Assembly (NCBI GenBank): GCA_024685315.1
Contig: JAIKVW010000021.1
Location: 1 to 47,463, forward strand
Length of the DNA stretch: 47,463 nucleotides
From: Lachnospiraceae bacterium
GTDB lineage: Bacteria; Bacillota; Clostridia; Lachnospirales; Lachnospiraceae
Direction of reading: 5' to 3'
Position 1 is the stretch's first letter. Each line of letters starts with the position of its first letter. Under the pieces are notes generated by a model, which saw nothing but the letters and a program-made list of their open reading frames with translations, did not search any database and was not told where the DNA came from. Positions 31,441 to 40,130 of this stretch are shown one piece after another. The position numbers and the translations under genes are program-made.

Positions 31441-33063
31441 TTAAAACTGCATATATACAAATTCGGCAGGATCATAGCCCGGGCCGTAGATCCCCCATAC
31501 CGCTACAAGGACCATCGATGCAAAGAGCACCATCCAGCGAAGCGCAAAGCTTCTCTTTTCCAGCATCTCTCCCGGGAATTCATAGCCGTGCTTCTCCCCG
31601 ATAACGCTGGTCACAAATATCGTAAGCGCGCCGAAGGCCAGGATTGCCCAGTCGCTTTTTCCGAGTCCGAGCCCCCGCATTAGCGAAATGCCTCCTCTAA
31701 GGTGCAGATCCGTGATGCTGCGCCTCATCATGTCAAGCGCGCCCCGGAATCCCGGAGCAATGTCGAAATAGTATCCGATCAGTACAATAACAAAGGTCCG
31801 CAGGATCCTGAACACCCTCCACGCAAAGGACTCCGTCCTGATCCGCAGCGCCTCGCAGAGCCTGTCAAATACAGGTTTCAGCAGTATCGACAGCATGATG
31901 ATGCCGCCGTTCCAGATCCCGAAAGCGACATATTTCGCGTTCGCGCCGTGCCAGAGCCCGACGACCAGGAAAACTATCATCGAGGAAAAAGCGGTAGGCA
32001 GGACTTTTGCGACATAAGCCCCTGCTGCCGTCTTTCCGAAGGATGAAGCCTTCATCTTCTTGCTCCAGCCCAGGAACAGTTTTGACATCGCGACCGGATA
32101 AAAGATATAGTTTTTCATCCAGGTCCCGAGGGAAATATGCCATCTCCGCCAGTAATCATTGATAGATGTAGCGAAATACGGCCTCCTGAAGTTCTGGACC
32201 ATATCGATGCCGAGCATCTGCGCTATTCCGCGGCTTATGTCGATTCCTGCCGAGAAATCGGCGTAAAGCTGCAGCGCGTAGAGAAGCGCGGTTGCCAGTA
32301 TCACCGTCCCGCTGTATTTTGCATAGTCTGCGGTCACCGTATTGATCGCGATAACTGCGCGGTCCGCGATGATCATTTTCTTAAAGTATCCCCAGAGGAT
32401 CAGCTCAAGACCTGCCTTAAACCTGGCAAATTCAGGGCGGTGCTCCGCAAAAAGCTGGCTTCCCAGCTGGCCGAAGCTGCTGATCGGCCCCTGCACTATC
32501 TGGGGGAAGAATGAAATAAAAAGCGCAAATTTAAAGAAATTCTTCTCCGGGGCGATCGTGGCATTGTAAACGTCGATCAGATACCCTGCGGCCTGAAAGG
32601 TGTAAAATGATATCCCTAGCGGAAGGAACAGCTTCAGCATCGGGATCGGGCCGCTGCCCGTCCCCGGGGAGATCAGCTGGTTAAGCCCCCCTGCAATGAA
32701 ATTGCTGTATTTTAGGAAGATCAGGATCCCGAAATTGGCTATCAGGGCCAGCGCGAGGACTGTTCTCTGTCTTCTTTTGACTCCGGCTTTAAAAGCCTTT
32801 TTCTCCTCCCGGCCCCACTCCGCCTTTTTCAGCTTCAGGGTCTCTTTCTCTGTCTCCTGTGAGCGTCCGATAGCCTTACCGGCCAGATAGATCGTAGCCG
32901 TGGTAAAAATGATAAAAATGGCGTACTTATATCCGCTGTAAAGGTAGAAAAAATAATCTGCAGCTAGAAGCACAGTCCACTGATATTTACGCACGGGAAA
33001 CAAAAAGTATATCGCCGTTACCGCTGCGGTAAAAATAACGAACTGCAAGCTAACATAGGCCAT
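31441..33063 (-). CDS. MBOAT acyltransferase, DltB/AlgI-like
   Basis: A 540-residue membrane-bound O-acyltransferase with about 11 hydrophobic segments. Family hallmarks are NDYWRRWHISLGTW (His309) and the catalytic VGLWHGANAKY (His372), both spaced as in AlgI and DltB. It is longer than typical DltB (about 400 residues) and closer to AlgI-type proteins. It should move an acyl or aminoacyl group from the acyl carrier protein across the membrane to an exported glycan or teichoic-acid-like polymer. Its start overlaps the decarboxylase end within a few bases and has GGGGAGGAG. The nature of the transferred group depends on the ligase and decarboxylase encoded upstream. Confidence 0.92.
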   Translation of the reverse strand: MAYVSLQFVIFTAAVTAIYFLFPVRKYQWTVLLAADYFFYLYSGYKYAIFIIFTTATIYLAGKAIGRSQETEKETLKLKKAEWGREEKKAFKAGVKRRQRTVLALALIANFGILIFLKYSNFIAGGLNQLISPGTGSGPIPMLKLFLPLGISFYTFQAAGYLIDVYNATIAPEKNFFKFALFISFFPQIVQGPISSFGQLGSQLFAEHRPEFARFKAGLELILWGYFKKMIIADRAVIAINTVTADYAKYSGTVILATALLYALQLYADFSAGIDISRGIAQMLGIDMVQNFRRPYFATSINDYWRRWHISLGTWMKNYIFYPVAMSKLFLGWSKKMKASSFGKTAAGAYVAKVLPTAFSSMIVFLVVGLWHGANAKYVAFGIWNGGIIMLSILLKPVFDRLCEALRIRTESFAWRVFRILRTFVIVLIGYYFDIAPGFRGALDMMRRSITDLHLRGGISLMRGLGLGKSDWAILAFGALTIFVTSVIGEKHGYEFPGEMLEKRSFALRWMVLFASMVLVAVWGIYGPGYDPAEFVYMQF

Positions 33064-33066
33064 TTC

Positions 33067-34305
33067 TTAACTCTCCTCCCCGGAAGGGCAGTTCCAGGAA
33101 AATGTCTCGGCTTTTTCTCTGGCTCTCACAAGGCTTCCGTCCTCACGCAGCAGCCACACTGCAGGGAGGTCGCGGCTTAAGAAAGCCGCCATGCCTTCAG
33201 AAACGGAATATGCCCCTGTCTCATGGAACACCAGCACGTCTCCCTCCGAAAGGCCCGGAAGGCAGACGTTCCTGGCAAGTACATCCATTGTCGTGCAGAG
33301 ACTTCCGCAAAGTGTGTAGTTATCTTCAGCCTGGCCACCGCTTTCCGCCGGAAGGACCGCCTTTGCGAATCCGCCTTCCGGTTCAGGCTTAAGATGGGTG
33401 ATCCCGGGTATCTGCATGCCCGCGAGCTGTCCGTCGTATTTCAGCTGGTGAAGACCTCCGTCAAGTATCGCGTACCCCACGCCGCAGTTACGCTTAATGT
33501 CGACCGCGCGCGTAAGATAAAATCCGCAAGGCGCCGCGAAAAAGCGGCCCATCTCAACGGTAAGACGCCTGCCGGGCACAGCTCCGAATTCGCGTATCCT
33601 CGGGGCGATCTCCATGAGGCGCACCTTTTCCGCCTCTTCGGGATCCTTATCAAAAAAGTCGACCGCAAGACCCGCGCCGTACTCGATCTCTTCAGGCACA
33701 TACCCGGTCTCTGCCTCAAGGCGGGCAAGGAACGCTTCAAACTCATCGATCTCTTTTGCAATCTTAGCAGCCTTCCTTTTCTGAGTGCCGGTAAAATAAT
33801 GTATCCCGGTAATACGGACCCCGGCGGACTCATCCCTTTTGCGGATAAGGTCAGTAAGAATGCTCTCATCCATCCCGAACTGGCTTCCGCCGGTAAGCCT
33901 AAGCAGCACATTCGCCTTTATTCCCAATTCCGCTGCGCAGCGGACGATCAGATCGAAGTGCTTCGGGCTCTCTGCGGTTATCACCCCGCATCCGTACTCA
34001 AGCGCGGCCTCAACGTCACGGTATTCCTTGTTAACTCCCGAAAAAACTATCTTCTCCGGAGCAATACCAAGCTTCCGGCATATCCTGAGCTCCCCAGGGC
34101 TGCAGACTTCCACCCTGGCAAAACTCTCCTGCAGTATGCTAAGGAGGAAGGGATTAGCCTTGATCGAGAAGCAGATGTCCACTCCCGGTCCGAAGGCCTC
34201 CTGCACAAGAGCAGCTCTCTCGGAAAAAAGCCGCTCCGAAAAAACATAAGAGGGAGTGCCGCAGACCGCGGCAAGCCTCTCAGGTACTATATGATCAGAC
34301 AGCAT
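33067..34305 (-). CDS. Fold-type III PLP-dependent decarboxylase
   Basis: A 412-residue protein of the alanine racemase/ornithine-DAP decarboxylase fold. Lys49 in CFSIKANPF is the PLP-binding lysine. Cys337 and Asp341 (GSLCTTMDV) match the catalytic Cys and Asp of the decarboxylase branch, and HETGAYSVSEG is the PLP-phosphate/active-site segment near residues 361-371. It is therefore a decarboxylase rather than a racemase. It lies between the acyl carrier protein and MBOAT genes with a 3-nt gap to MBOAT. Canonical dlt operons have no such gene. It may decarboxylate a free amino acid or one loaded on the carrier protein, giving an amine or amino-acyl group for transfer. Confidence 0.88.
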   Translation of the reverse strand: MLSDHIVPERLAAVCGTPSYVFSERLFSERAALVQEAFGPGVDICFSIKANPFLLSILQESFARVEVCSPGELRICRKLGIAPEKIVFSGVNKEYRDVEAALEYGCGVITAESPKHFDLIVRCAAELGIKANVLLRLTGGSQFGMDESILTDLIRKRDESAGVRITGIHYFTGTQKRKAAKIAKEIDEFEAFLARLEAETGYVPEEIEYGAGLAVDFFDKDPEEAEKVRLMEIAPRIREFGAVPGRRLTVEMGRFFAAPCGFYLTRAVDIKRNCGVGYAILDGGLHQLKYDGQLAGMQIPGITHLKPEPEGGFAKAVLPAESGGQAEDNYTLCGSLCTTMDVLARNVCLPGLSEGDVLVFHETGAYSVSEGMAAFLSRDLPAVWLLREDGSLVRAREKAETFSWNCPSGEES

Positions 34306-34329
34306 TTCTCTATCTCCTGTGTCCTTCGC

Positions 34330-34563
34330 CTAGTCTTCCATAAGTCTCTGAACGAGGGCCCAGATCGCCTCCGCACTGTTAAAATTGTCCGGGATCAGAT
34401 CTGCCGGCTTGATCTCGATATCGAAAGCTTCGTCAAGAGAAGACACCAGCGAAATAATGTCAAAAGAGTCGAGTATCCCGTTCTTAATAAGTCCCTTTTC
34501 TGTCTCAAAATCTACGTCAGGTCTGAGTTCTTCAAGAACCGCCATAAGCTCATCCATTACCAT
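34330..34563 (-). CDS. Acyl carrier protein, DltC-like
   Basis: A 77-residue acidic acyl/peptidyl carrier protein. The phosphopantetheine attachment Ser33 lies in NGILDSFDIISLV, the DSxxxxxLV motif characteristic of carrier proteins (DltC has a similar DSF form). The start is behind CAGGAGG and the gene lies 24 nt before the decarboxylase. It should carry the substrate activated by the adenylating ligase and present it to the decarboxylase or MBOAT enzyme. It is too short to be a fusion module. Confidence 0.9.
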   Translation of the reverse strand: MVMDELMAVLEELRPDVDFETEKGLIKNGILDSFDIISLVSSLDEAFDIEIKPADLIPDNFNSAEAIWALVQRLMED

Positions 34564-34580
34564 ATCCTCCTGTTTATTAT

Positions 34581-34654
34581 CGGCAGGCCTTCCTGCCGGA
34601 TTTTAAATAATAATGCCCGTACCTTTTCAGCGCCCCAGGTCTGGGGTGCCGGGC
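34581..34654 (-). other. Two hairpins between the ligase and acyl carrier protein genes
   Basis: On the minus strand, GCCCG/CGGGC (34654-34650 with 34619-34615) encloses CCCCAG/CTGGGG (34646-34641 with 34638-34633) and is followed by ATTATTATTT. A second perfect stem CGGCAGG/CCTGCCG (34581-34598) lies just before the carrier protein Shine-Dalgarno. They could attenuate or process the transcript so that the carrier protein level is set apart from the ligase. Confidence 0.5.
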
Positions 34655-34656
34655 AA

Positions 34657-36171
34657 TTACATACTCTCCCGCAAAGACCTCATATCGGTCTTGCCGTTTG
34701 CCAGCCTCGGAAGGCTGTCCAGCTGTTTGATCCTCCGGGGCACCATAAAGGCGGGGAGACTTCCGCGGAAGTAAAGCGCGATCTCCCTCGAAGATGCCGG
34801 TCCCTCATAGAAGAGATACAGAAGTGAATTTTTATCATCGTAGAGAGCACAGCAGTCATTCACTCCGCCGACCTGTCTGGCAGCAATCTCGATCTCGTCA
34901 AGCTCGATGCGGTGACCCAGATGCTTGATCTGGCGGTCCATCCTTCCGCAGAATTCAAGCAGGCCGTCCTCACGGTACCGCCCCAGGTCCCCGGTGCGGT
35001 AAATAAGCTCCCTGTAGCAGTGGTTCTGAGGATTCTGAATAAATGAAGCCTTTGTGCGGTCTTCATCCCCGTAGTAGCCAAGCGCGAGCGCAGGCCCGCC
35101 TACACAGATCTCCCCGGTCTCTCCAGGATCATCTGCAGTAATTATCCTGCCTTCTTTGTCCAGCAGGGTAATGCTGTAATGCGGATAAGCCCTGCCGATA
35201 GGAATATGCGTATCCTCTTCGACCATCCCGGTGAGTTCATAGTAAGTGCAGGAAGCGGTTGCCTCCGTCGGGCCGTACTGGTTGATAAACCGTACACCGG
35301 GCAGATTCTCCTGCCATATTCTTAAGTACTTGTTCGAGATGACCGAGCCGGAGAATATTACCCTCCTTAAGTACGAGGGCTTCTCGTAGTCAAAGCTGCC
35401 GAGCTTCGCCGCGATCTCCAGACCCGCCGTGCTCCAGCAAAGCGTGGTGACCCGGCTCTCATTAAGGATGCCGAAAAGCCTGTCCGGCATCGCAAACTCT
35501 TCCTTCGGTATTATTACAGTCTTCGCCCCGGTAAAAAGCGGAAGGTATATATCGCGCACAGCCGCTATGTAATCCAGCGGGGCCTGGTTGCCCAGGATAT
35601 CGTCCTCTCCCAGCCCAAGCACGCTCTGCACCGCGTCTATATAGCACATCAGCGAATGGTGAGAGGTGATAACTCCCTTGGGCTTCCCTGTGGATCCGGA
35701 AGTGAAAATCACATAAAGCGGGACCGTTTCGGGAAGACCTGCCGCAGAGCGCGGATCGTAATCTTCAGGTCCGCATTCAGACAGAACATCCTCCGCCGCA
35801 AAGATCTCTCCATCGAACCCCAGAGCCGATACCTTCTCGAGGAACTCTCCCGATGCTATCATGTATTTCGCGCCGATCACCTCAAGGATGCTTGAAAGCC
35901 GCCCTGCCGGCATGGACGCGTCGACCGGAGCATAAAAGCACCCCGCGCGGAGCACTCCCATATAGCATGCAGGAGTATTAATTCCCCGCTCGCCCATGAC
36001 CAGGACAGGCTGTCCCGGCCTCACCCCGCGTTTCTGCAGATACGCACCCGCAGAACGCGAAAAGCCGTCAAGCTGCGCGAATGTCATTGTATTTTTGTTA
36101 TCTGCATAAACCACGCGGCCGCCCCAAAGGGCCGCCGCGCGATCCAGAAAATCTAATATAGTAGTTTCCAT
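34657..36171 (-). CDS. AMP-forming adenylating ligase, DltA-like
   Basis: A 504-residue adenylate-forming enzyme (NRPS-like A domain). The P-loop FTSGSTGKPKG is at 156-166; QYGPTEAT and YRTGDLG core motifs follow, then GRMDRQIKHLGHRIE, and the catalytic C-terminal Lys494 lies in NGKTDMRS. Length and layout match DltA, which loads D-alanine onto DltC. The neighbouring decarboxylase and long MBOAT suggest a different amino acid substrate. The start has AAAGGAAAAAGG, 52 nt after the permease gene with no clear terminator between, so it may share a transcript with the ABC export genes. Confidence 0.9.
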   Translation of the reverse strand: METTILDFLDRAAALWGGRVVYADNKNTMTFAQLDGFSRSAGAYLQKRGVRPGQPVLVMGERGINTPACYMGVLRAGCFYAPVDASMPAGRLSSILEVIGAKYMIASGEFLEKVSALGFDGEIFAAEDVLSECGPEDYDPRSAAGLPETVPLYVIFTSGSTGKPKGVITSHHSLMCYIDAVQSVLGLGEDDILGNQAPLDYIAAVRDIYLPLFTGAKTVIIPKEEFAMPDRLFGILNESRVTTLCWSTAGLEIAAKLGSFDYEKPSYLRRVIFSGSVISNKYLRIWQENLPGVRFINQYGPTEATASCTYYELTGMVEEDTHIPIGRAYPHYSITLLDKEGRIITADDPGETGEICVGGPALALGYYGDEDRTKASFIQNPQNHCYRELIYRTGDLGRYREDGLLEFCGRMDRQIKHLGHRIELDEIEIAARQVGGVNDCCALYDDKNSLLYLFYEGPASSREIALYFRGSLPAFMVPRRIKQLDSLPRLANGKTDMRSLRESM

Positions 36172-36223
36172 GCTGCCTTTTTCCTTTAAATCGCTTTAAA
36201 ATCTTTTTTGGAAAAAAAACTGA

Positions 36224-37486
36224 TTATTCGTATCTCAAAGCATCGATCGGATTGAGGTTTGAGGCCTTCACGGAAGGCGCAAGCCCGAATATGATACCGA
36301 CTGCGATACTGAAGCCCACTGCTATCAGGATAGCAGGGGTGCTTATTGCTACAGGCACCTGCGCTACTCTCGCTATTACCTGCGAGAGCACTATCCCGGC
36401 GGCGACCCCGATGATCCCTCCCAGAACGCTCAGCAGGGCTGCTTCTGTGAGGAACTGCCCGAGTATGGTCCTCTTCCTTGCGCCAAGGGCTTTTTTAAGG
36501 CCTATCTCGCGGGTCCTCTCGGTAACTGACACGAGCATGATATTCATGACGCCGATACCGCCGACCAGGAGCGATATCGAGGCAATGCCTATCAGCATCG
36601 CATTGGTCGACTGGGAGAGCTGCTGGAGCTGTGAAGCCTGCTCTACCAGGTCTTCGCTCTTGTACTCTATCTTCCCTCCGCTTGAAGTCTCAGCCGTAGT
36701 AAGGTAGGAATTCAGCAGGTCCGCGGTCCCCTTTCCGGCAGCAGTCATATCATCTGTGCTGGCTGCACGCAGGACCACATTGTAGGGTTCGTCGTATCTG
36801 AAAGCCACCTGCCACATTCCATTAGGAATGTACACGACACCGTTGGAATCGTATCCTACGTATGTGTAGTAATCCGAAATAGAATTGATGACAGGCTCAA
36901 ACTGGGATTTCTCTCGCACAACGCCTGCAACGGTGAAAAGCTTTCCCTGGATATCTATGGTGCTTCCGATGACCGTATCGCCGTCCAGGCTGTCCGCGAT
37001 ATTGCTGTCGATCAGGCATACCGCCGAGGTCCCTTTGAGATCCTTTGACGAAAAACCTCTTCCCTTGACGACTTCAAGTCCCGCGGTCTCCAGATAATTT
37101 CCGTCGATCCCGTAGACCGAACAGGAAAGGTTGGTGTTTTCCAGATATACGCCGTCAGCCCACCGCCTGGACCTGAAGAGGGATGCGGATTCAACTCCCT
37201 CTACCTTCTCTATTTTTTCTATTATCTCCTGGCCGAATACCGGGATCCCCGCAGGGACCTCTGAGTAGCTGAAATCAGCCTCGTACCCGTCCTGGTAGAT
37301 CTTGACGAGCACGGTGTTGCTGCCCGAGCCGACCAGGTTGTTCTTGATCTGCTCGTTGGTTCCCTGTATCGTTGAAACTATCGCGATGATCGCCGCTATC
37401 CCGATAATGATACCGAGCATGGTCAGGAAGGAGCGGAGCTTGTGCGACAGTATGCCTCTTATGGAAATACGTATATTTTCAAGCAT
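36224..37486 (-). CDS. MacB-like ABC transporter permease
   Basis: A 420-residue FtsX/MacB-type permease: one N-terminal membrane helix (about 20-42), a large extracytoplasmic MacB_PCD domain (about 45-280), then three C-terminal helices with the family motif SVTERTREIGLKKALGARK near residues 317-335. Such permeases in Bacillota pair with an ATPase and membrane-fusion adaptors to export peptides, lipids or drugs or to act as mechanotransmitters. It is the fourth of four ABC genes (adaptor, ATPase, adaptor, permease). It starts behind AGGAGG 12 nt after the second adaptor. The substrate is unknown. Confidence 0.92.
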   Translation of the reverse strand: MLENIRISIRGILSHKLRSFLTMLGIIIGIAAIIAIVSTIQGTNEQIKNNLVGSGSNTVLVKIYQDGYEADFSYSEVPAGIPVFGQEIIEKIEKVEGVESASLFRSRRWADGVYLENTNLSCSVYGIDGNYLETAGLEVVKGRGFSSKDLKGTSAVCLIDSNIADSLDGDTVIGSTIDIQGKLFTVAGVVREKSQFEPVINSISDYYTYVGYDSNGVVYIPNGMWQVAFRYDEPYNVVLRAASTDDMTAAGKGTADLLNSYLTTAETSSGGKIEYKSEDLVEQASQLQQLSQSTNAMLIGIASISLLVGGIGVMNIMLVSVTERTREIGLKKALGARKRTILGQFLTEAALLSVLGGIIGVAAGIVLSQVIARVAQVPVAISTPAILIAVGFSIAVGIIFGLAPSVKASNLNPIDALRYE

Positions 37487-37498
37487 TATTACCGCCTC

Positions 37499-39433
37499 CT
37501 AGTATTCCGGATAATCTTTCTCTATTACCCGCGCTCCCTCCGTAACGGTCTTCCCGTACGGAAACGCGATCCAGTCTTCCTGAGTAAGACCGCTCTTTAT
37601 CTCATAGTAAGACGACCAGATGAGCTTGCCGGTCTTAATATACTGGCGGACAAGCTTTCCGCTGTCATCTTTTTTCATCACATAGCTTCCTGAATCATCG
37701 GAGCGTATGAACATCTTGTTCAGATACCATGCGTTCCCGGAAGAACCCGAGCCGCTATCAAGCGTTATCTCGCACCACTCTCCGATCCTGAGCTCAGCCC
37801 CGGTATCCTCAAGCTCCGCTGTCGCCAGATACGCTGAATTCGCGTTAGGGTTCTCGGCTCCGAACCAGTAGGTCCCTTCAGCGGGCGAGCTGGTATCTAT
37901 CTCAGTGATAGTTCCGGTCATGAAATTGCCCGACTCATAGGCAATGAGGCTGATAGGATCTCCTTCTGCGATCTCAGGGATCTTGCTCTCGCTGATGTAG
38001 AAGGTCACCTCATAGCTCCCTGCTCCCTTGACGGTCATGACCGACTCTCCGGCAGAAACTCCCGCAGGGTCCTTAAGATCCGTAACGGTACCGCTGATGG
38101 AAGCCTTGACCTCTCCGCTTTCGCTGACAAGCTGGTCCTGCTTGTATGTAAGCTCGGCTTCCTTAAGCTCGAATCCGAGGTCACGCACGGTCTTTTCCTG
38201 CTGCTTGACCATTTCGGCAAGATCAGCCCTGGAGTACATGTAATTCTCCGTACCGTCAGGCTGGTATCCGCCTTTATACTCGGTCGTAAAGCGCTCGTAT
38301 GGAACAGGAGTGAAAGATTCAAATTCTCCAAAGCTTACCGTGTCGCGTCCGGCAGAAATATGCACGCCGTCCCCGGTGAATTCGAGACCGTTGCCGAGTC
38401 TCCAGTCAGTTATCGGATCAACGTCACGCTTGATGGTCACCGTACCGGTAACTGTCTTGTCTGCCAGGATCAGCCTTGTTCCTGACCCGTGCCCAGCAGC
38501 AAAGAACCCGGAAAAGCTGCTTCCGCCCGGAACTATGCTGCCTGTTTCGGTCTCGCTTTCCGTTTCTTCAGTCTCGGTTGCAGGCTCCTCGGTCTCCGTT
38601 ACCGGCTCTTCAGTCTCGGTCGCGGGTTCTTCAGTTTCGGTTGCAGGTTCCTCGGTCTCGGTCTCCGGCTCTTTAGTCTCAGGCTCATCCTCTCCTGCAG
38701 GAAGCGTGACCTCTGTTTCAAACTCTTCAGTATATATCTGGAGCGAACTGTCGGAACCGCTTACGGTATACCTTGCGTACATCACCGCGCGGTAGTCAGA
38801 AGAAGAAGGATCCGCGGAAGAAGCATCTCCCGATATCTCATACATCTCGAATACTGCCGTCGAATCCGGGTTCTCGCGCAGAAGCTTCAGAAAATCCGCG
38901 GTAACGACCGTATCCGCGTCGCACTTAAATGTCATTTCTCCGCTCTTGAAGGCCTTTGCTGTAATAGGGCTCTCATCAAGCACGAGCGGACCGTTGTCGG
39001 TGACGACTTCCTGGACCTGAGGCATCTCTTCCGAAGGCCGGAGATACCTGTAGGTATTCAGCTGTTTCTGGGCAATATCCAGATTGGATTCCAGTACGGC
39101 TATCCTGGCCTCGTCAGACTGGAGCGTGAGCTTCAGAGAGTCTGTATTGTAGACCATGAGGACGTCGCCCTCTTTAACCTCATCGCCCTCGGAGACATTG
39201 ACCGATTCCACAAGGCCCTGCTTCATGGTAACGATCTGCGTCTTGCCGCTCACGATATATCCGGAGTAGGTCGAGGAATCCCCCCAGTACTGGGTGCTTA
39301 GATTGTATACAGGATAGACCTCGACTTCAGAAGTGCTGCGGGACTTATAAAGCCTGACCCCGCCGAAGACAGCTCCGACGGCCACCGCAGATATAATGGC
39401 TATTGTAAGGGGCTTGCGTGCTTTTTTATTCAT
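37499..39433 (-). CDS. Membrane-fusion adaptor (HlyD/MacA-like) with Thr/Glu/Pro repeat insertion
   Basis: A 644-residue adaptor. After an N-terminal anchor (about 10-27), a biotinyl-lipoyl-like segment (TKQGLVESVNVSEGDEVKEGD type) and hairpin are interrupted by a long insertion containing heptad-like ATETEEP repeats, encoded by a 21-bp imperfect DNA repeat at 38541-38690. The C-terminal half returns to HlyD-type beta domains. The ATG at 39433, overlapping the ATPase gene by 8 nt, is preferred; a GTG at 39442 is also possible. Gram-positive adaptors of this kind extend from the membrane and work with MacB-type permeases. The repeat probably forms an extended cell-wall spacer and may vary in length. 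Confidence 0.85.
   Translation of the reverse strand: MNKKARKPLTIAIISAVAVGAVFGGVRLYKSRSTSEVEVYPVYNLSTQYWGDSSTYSGYIVSGKTQIVTMKQGLVESVNVSEGDEVKEGDVLMVYNTDSLKLTLQSDEARIAVLESNLDIAQKQLNTYRYLRPSEEMPQVQEVVTDNGPLVLDESPITAKAFKSGEMTFKCDADTVVTADFLKLLRENPDSTAVFEMYEISGDASSADPSSSDYRAVMYARYTVSGSDSSLQIYTEEFETEVTLPAGEDEPETKEPETETEEPATETEEPATETEEPVTETEEPATETEETESETETGSIVPGGSSFSGFFAAGHGSGTRLILADKTVTGTVTIKRDVDPITDWRLGNGLEFTGDGVHISAGRDTVSFGEFESFTPVPYERFTTEYKGGYQPDGTENYMYSRADLAEMVKQQEKTVRDLGFELKEAELTYKQDQLVSESGEVKASISGTVTDLKDPAGVSAGESVMTVKGAGSYEVTFYISESKIPEIAEGDPISLIAYESGNFMTGTITEIDTSSPAEGTYWFGAENPNANSAYLATAELEDTGAELRIGEWCEITLDSGSGSSGNAWYLNKMFIRSDDSGSYVMKKDDSGKLVRQYIKTGKLIWSSYYEIKSGLTQEDWIAFPYGKTVTEGARVIEKDYPEY
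38541..38690. repeat. 21-bp imperfect tandem repeats coding for ATETEEP units
   Basis: Within the second adaptor gene, about five to six 21-bp units (plus-strand form near TCTTCAGTCTCGGTTGCAGG) encode the seven-residue unit (A/V)TETEEP. Third codon positions vary but the reading frame is preserved, so gain or loss of a unit would keep the frame. Confidence 0.85.
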
Positions 39434-40130
39434 CTCCCTCACCTGCCTTCTTCAGTTCGTCTTCGAGGGTGCTGAGCCTTCCGTCACGGATAAAAAGCTT
39501 CCTGCGGGCATGCTCGGCGATATCCCTCTCGTGGGTGATCATTACTATTGTTACGCCTTCATCCGAAAGCTCCTGGAAAATATCCATTACCTGCTCGCCC
39601 GAAGCGGTGTCCAGCGCTCCGGTGGGCTCATCCGCCAGAAGAAGTCTCGGCTTCATTACCATTGCTCTTGCTATGGCAACGCGCTGTTTCTGGCCGCCCG
39701 AAAGCTGGGTCGGATAAAAGTCCATCCTGTCGCCCAGGCCGACCCTCTCAAGGGCCTCTTTTGCGCGCCTGGTCCTCTCGGCCGAAGGTATCTTTGCGTA
39801 TACCATCGGAAGCTCAACGTTCTTTAAAGCCGTCTCCCTCGGAAGGAGGTTAAAGTTCTGGAACACAAAGCCGATGGACCTGTTCCGGAGATCGGATAAC
39901 TGATCGTCGTTCTTGTCCGGAACGCTCTCCCCGTCGAAATAATAATTTCCGGAGGTAGGCGTGTCCAGGCAGCCTATTATGTTCATGAGGGTTGATTTCC
40001 CTGATCCGGAAGGGCCCATGATCGCGACATATTCACCCTCCTCGACCTGAAGGGTAATATCGAAGAGGACCGGGACGGCAAATTTTCCCTCGCCGTAATC
40101 CTTATTAATATTCTGGAGATCAAGTATCAT
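39426..40130 (-). CDS. ABC transporter ATPase, MacB/LolD type
   Basis: A 234-residue ABC ATPase. Walker A GPSGSGKST, Q-loop, signature LSGGQKQRVAIARA and Walker B LLLADEPTGALD are all intact, and the length is typical for the LolCDE/MacB (o228) subgroup. It shares ATGA-type overlaps with both flanking genes: its start overlaps the end of the first adaptor gene and its end overlaps the second, indicating tight translational coupling. It powers the transporter formed with the 420-residue permease and the two adaptors. Substrate unknown. Confidence 0.95.
   Translation of the reverse strand: MILDLQNINKDYGEGKFAVPVLFDITLQVEEGEYVAIMGPSGSGKSTLMNIIGCLDTPTSGNYYFDGESVPDKNDDQLSDLRNRSIGFVFQNFNLLPRETALKNVELPMVYAKIPSAERTRRAKEALERVGLGDRMDFYPTQLSGGQKQRVAIARAMVMKPRLLLADEPTGALDTASGEQVMDIFQELSDEGVTIVMITHERDIAEHARRKLFIRDGRLSTLEDELKKAGEGDE

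Noticed and set aside
33223-34827. A 534-codon open frame on the plus strand
   Set aside because: It lies opposite the decarboxylase, carrier protein and ligase genes, has no recognisable domain or good ribosome site, and spans three well-supported genes.
30287-36171. Canonical dltABCD operon for D-alanylation
   Set aside because: Gene order differs, the MBOAT is longer than DltB and a decarboxylase is inserted, so D-alanine as the substrate is not supported.
38541-38690. CRISPR-like or noncoding satellite repeat
   Set aside because: The repeats have no spacers, are imperfect, and encode an in-frame TETEEP peptide within an adaptor gene.
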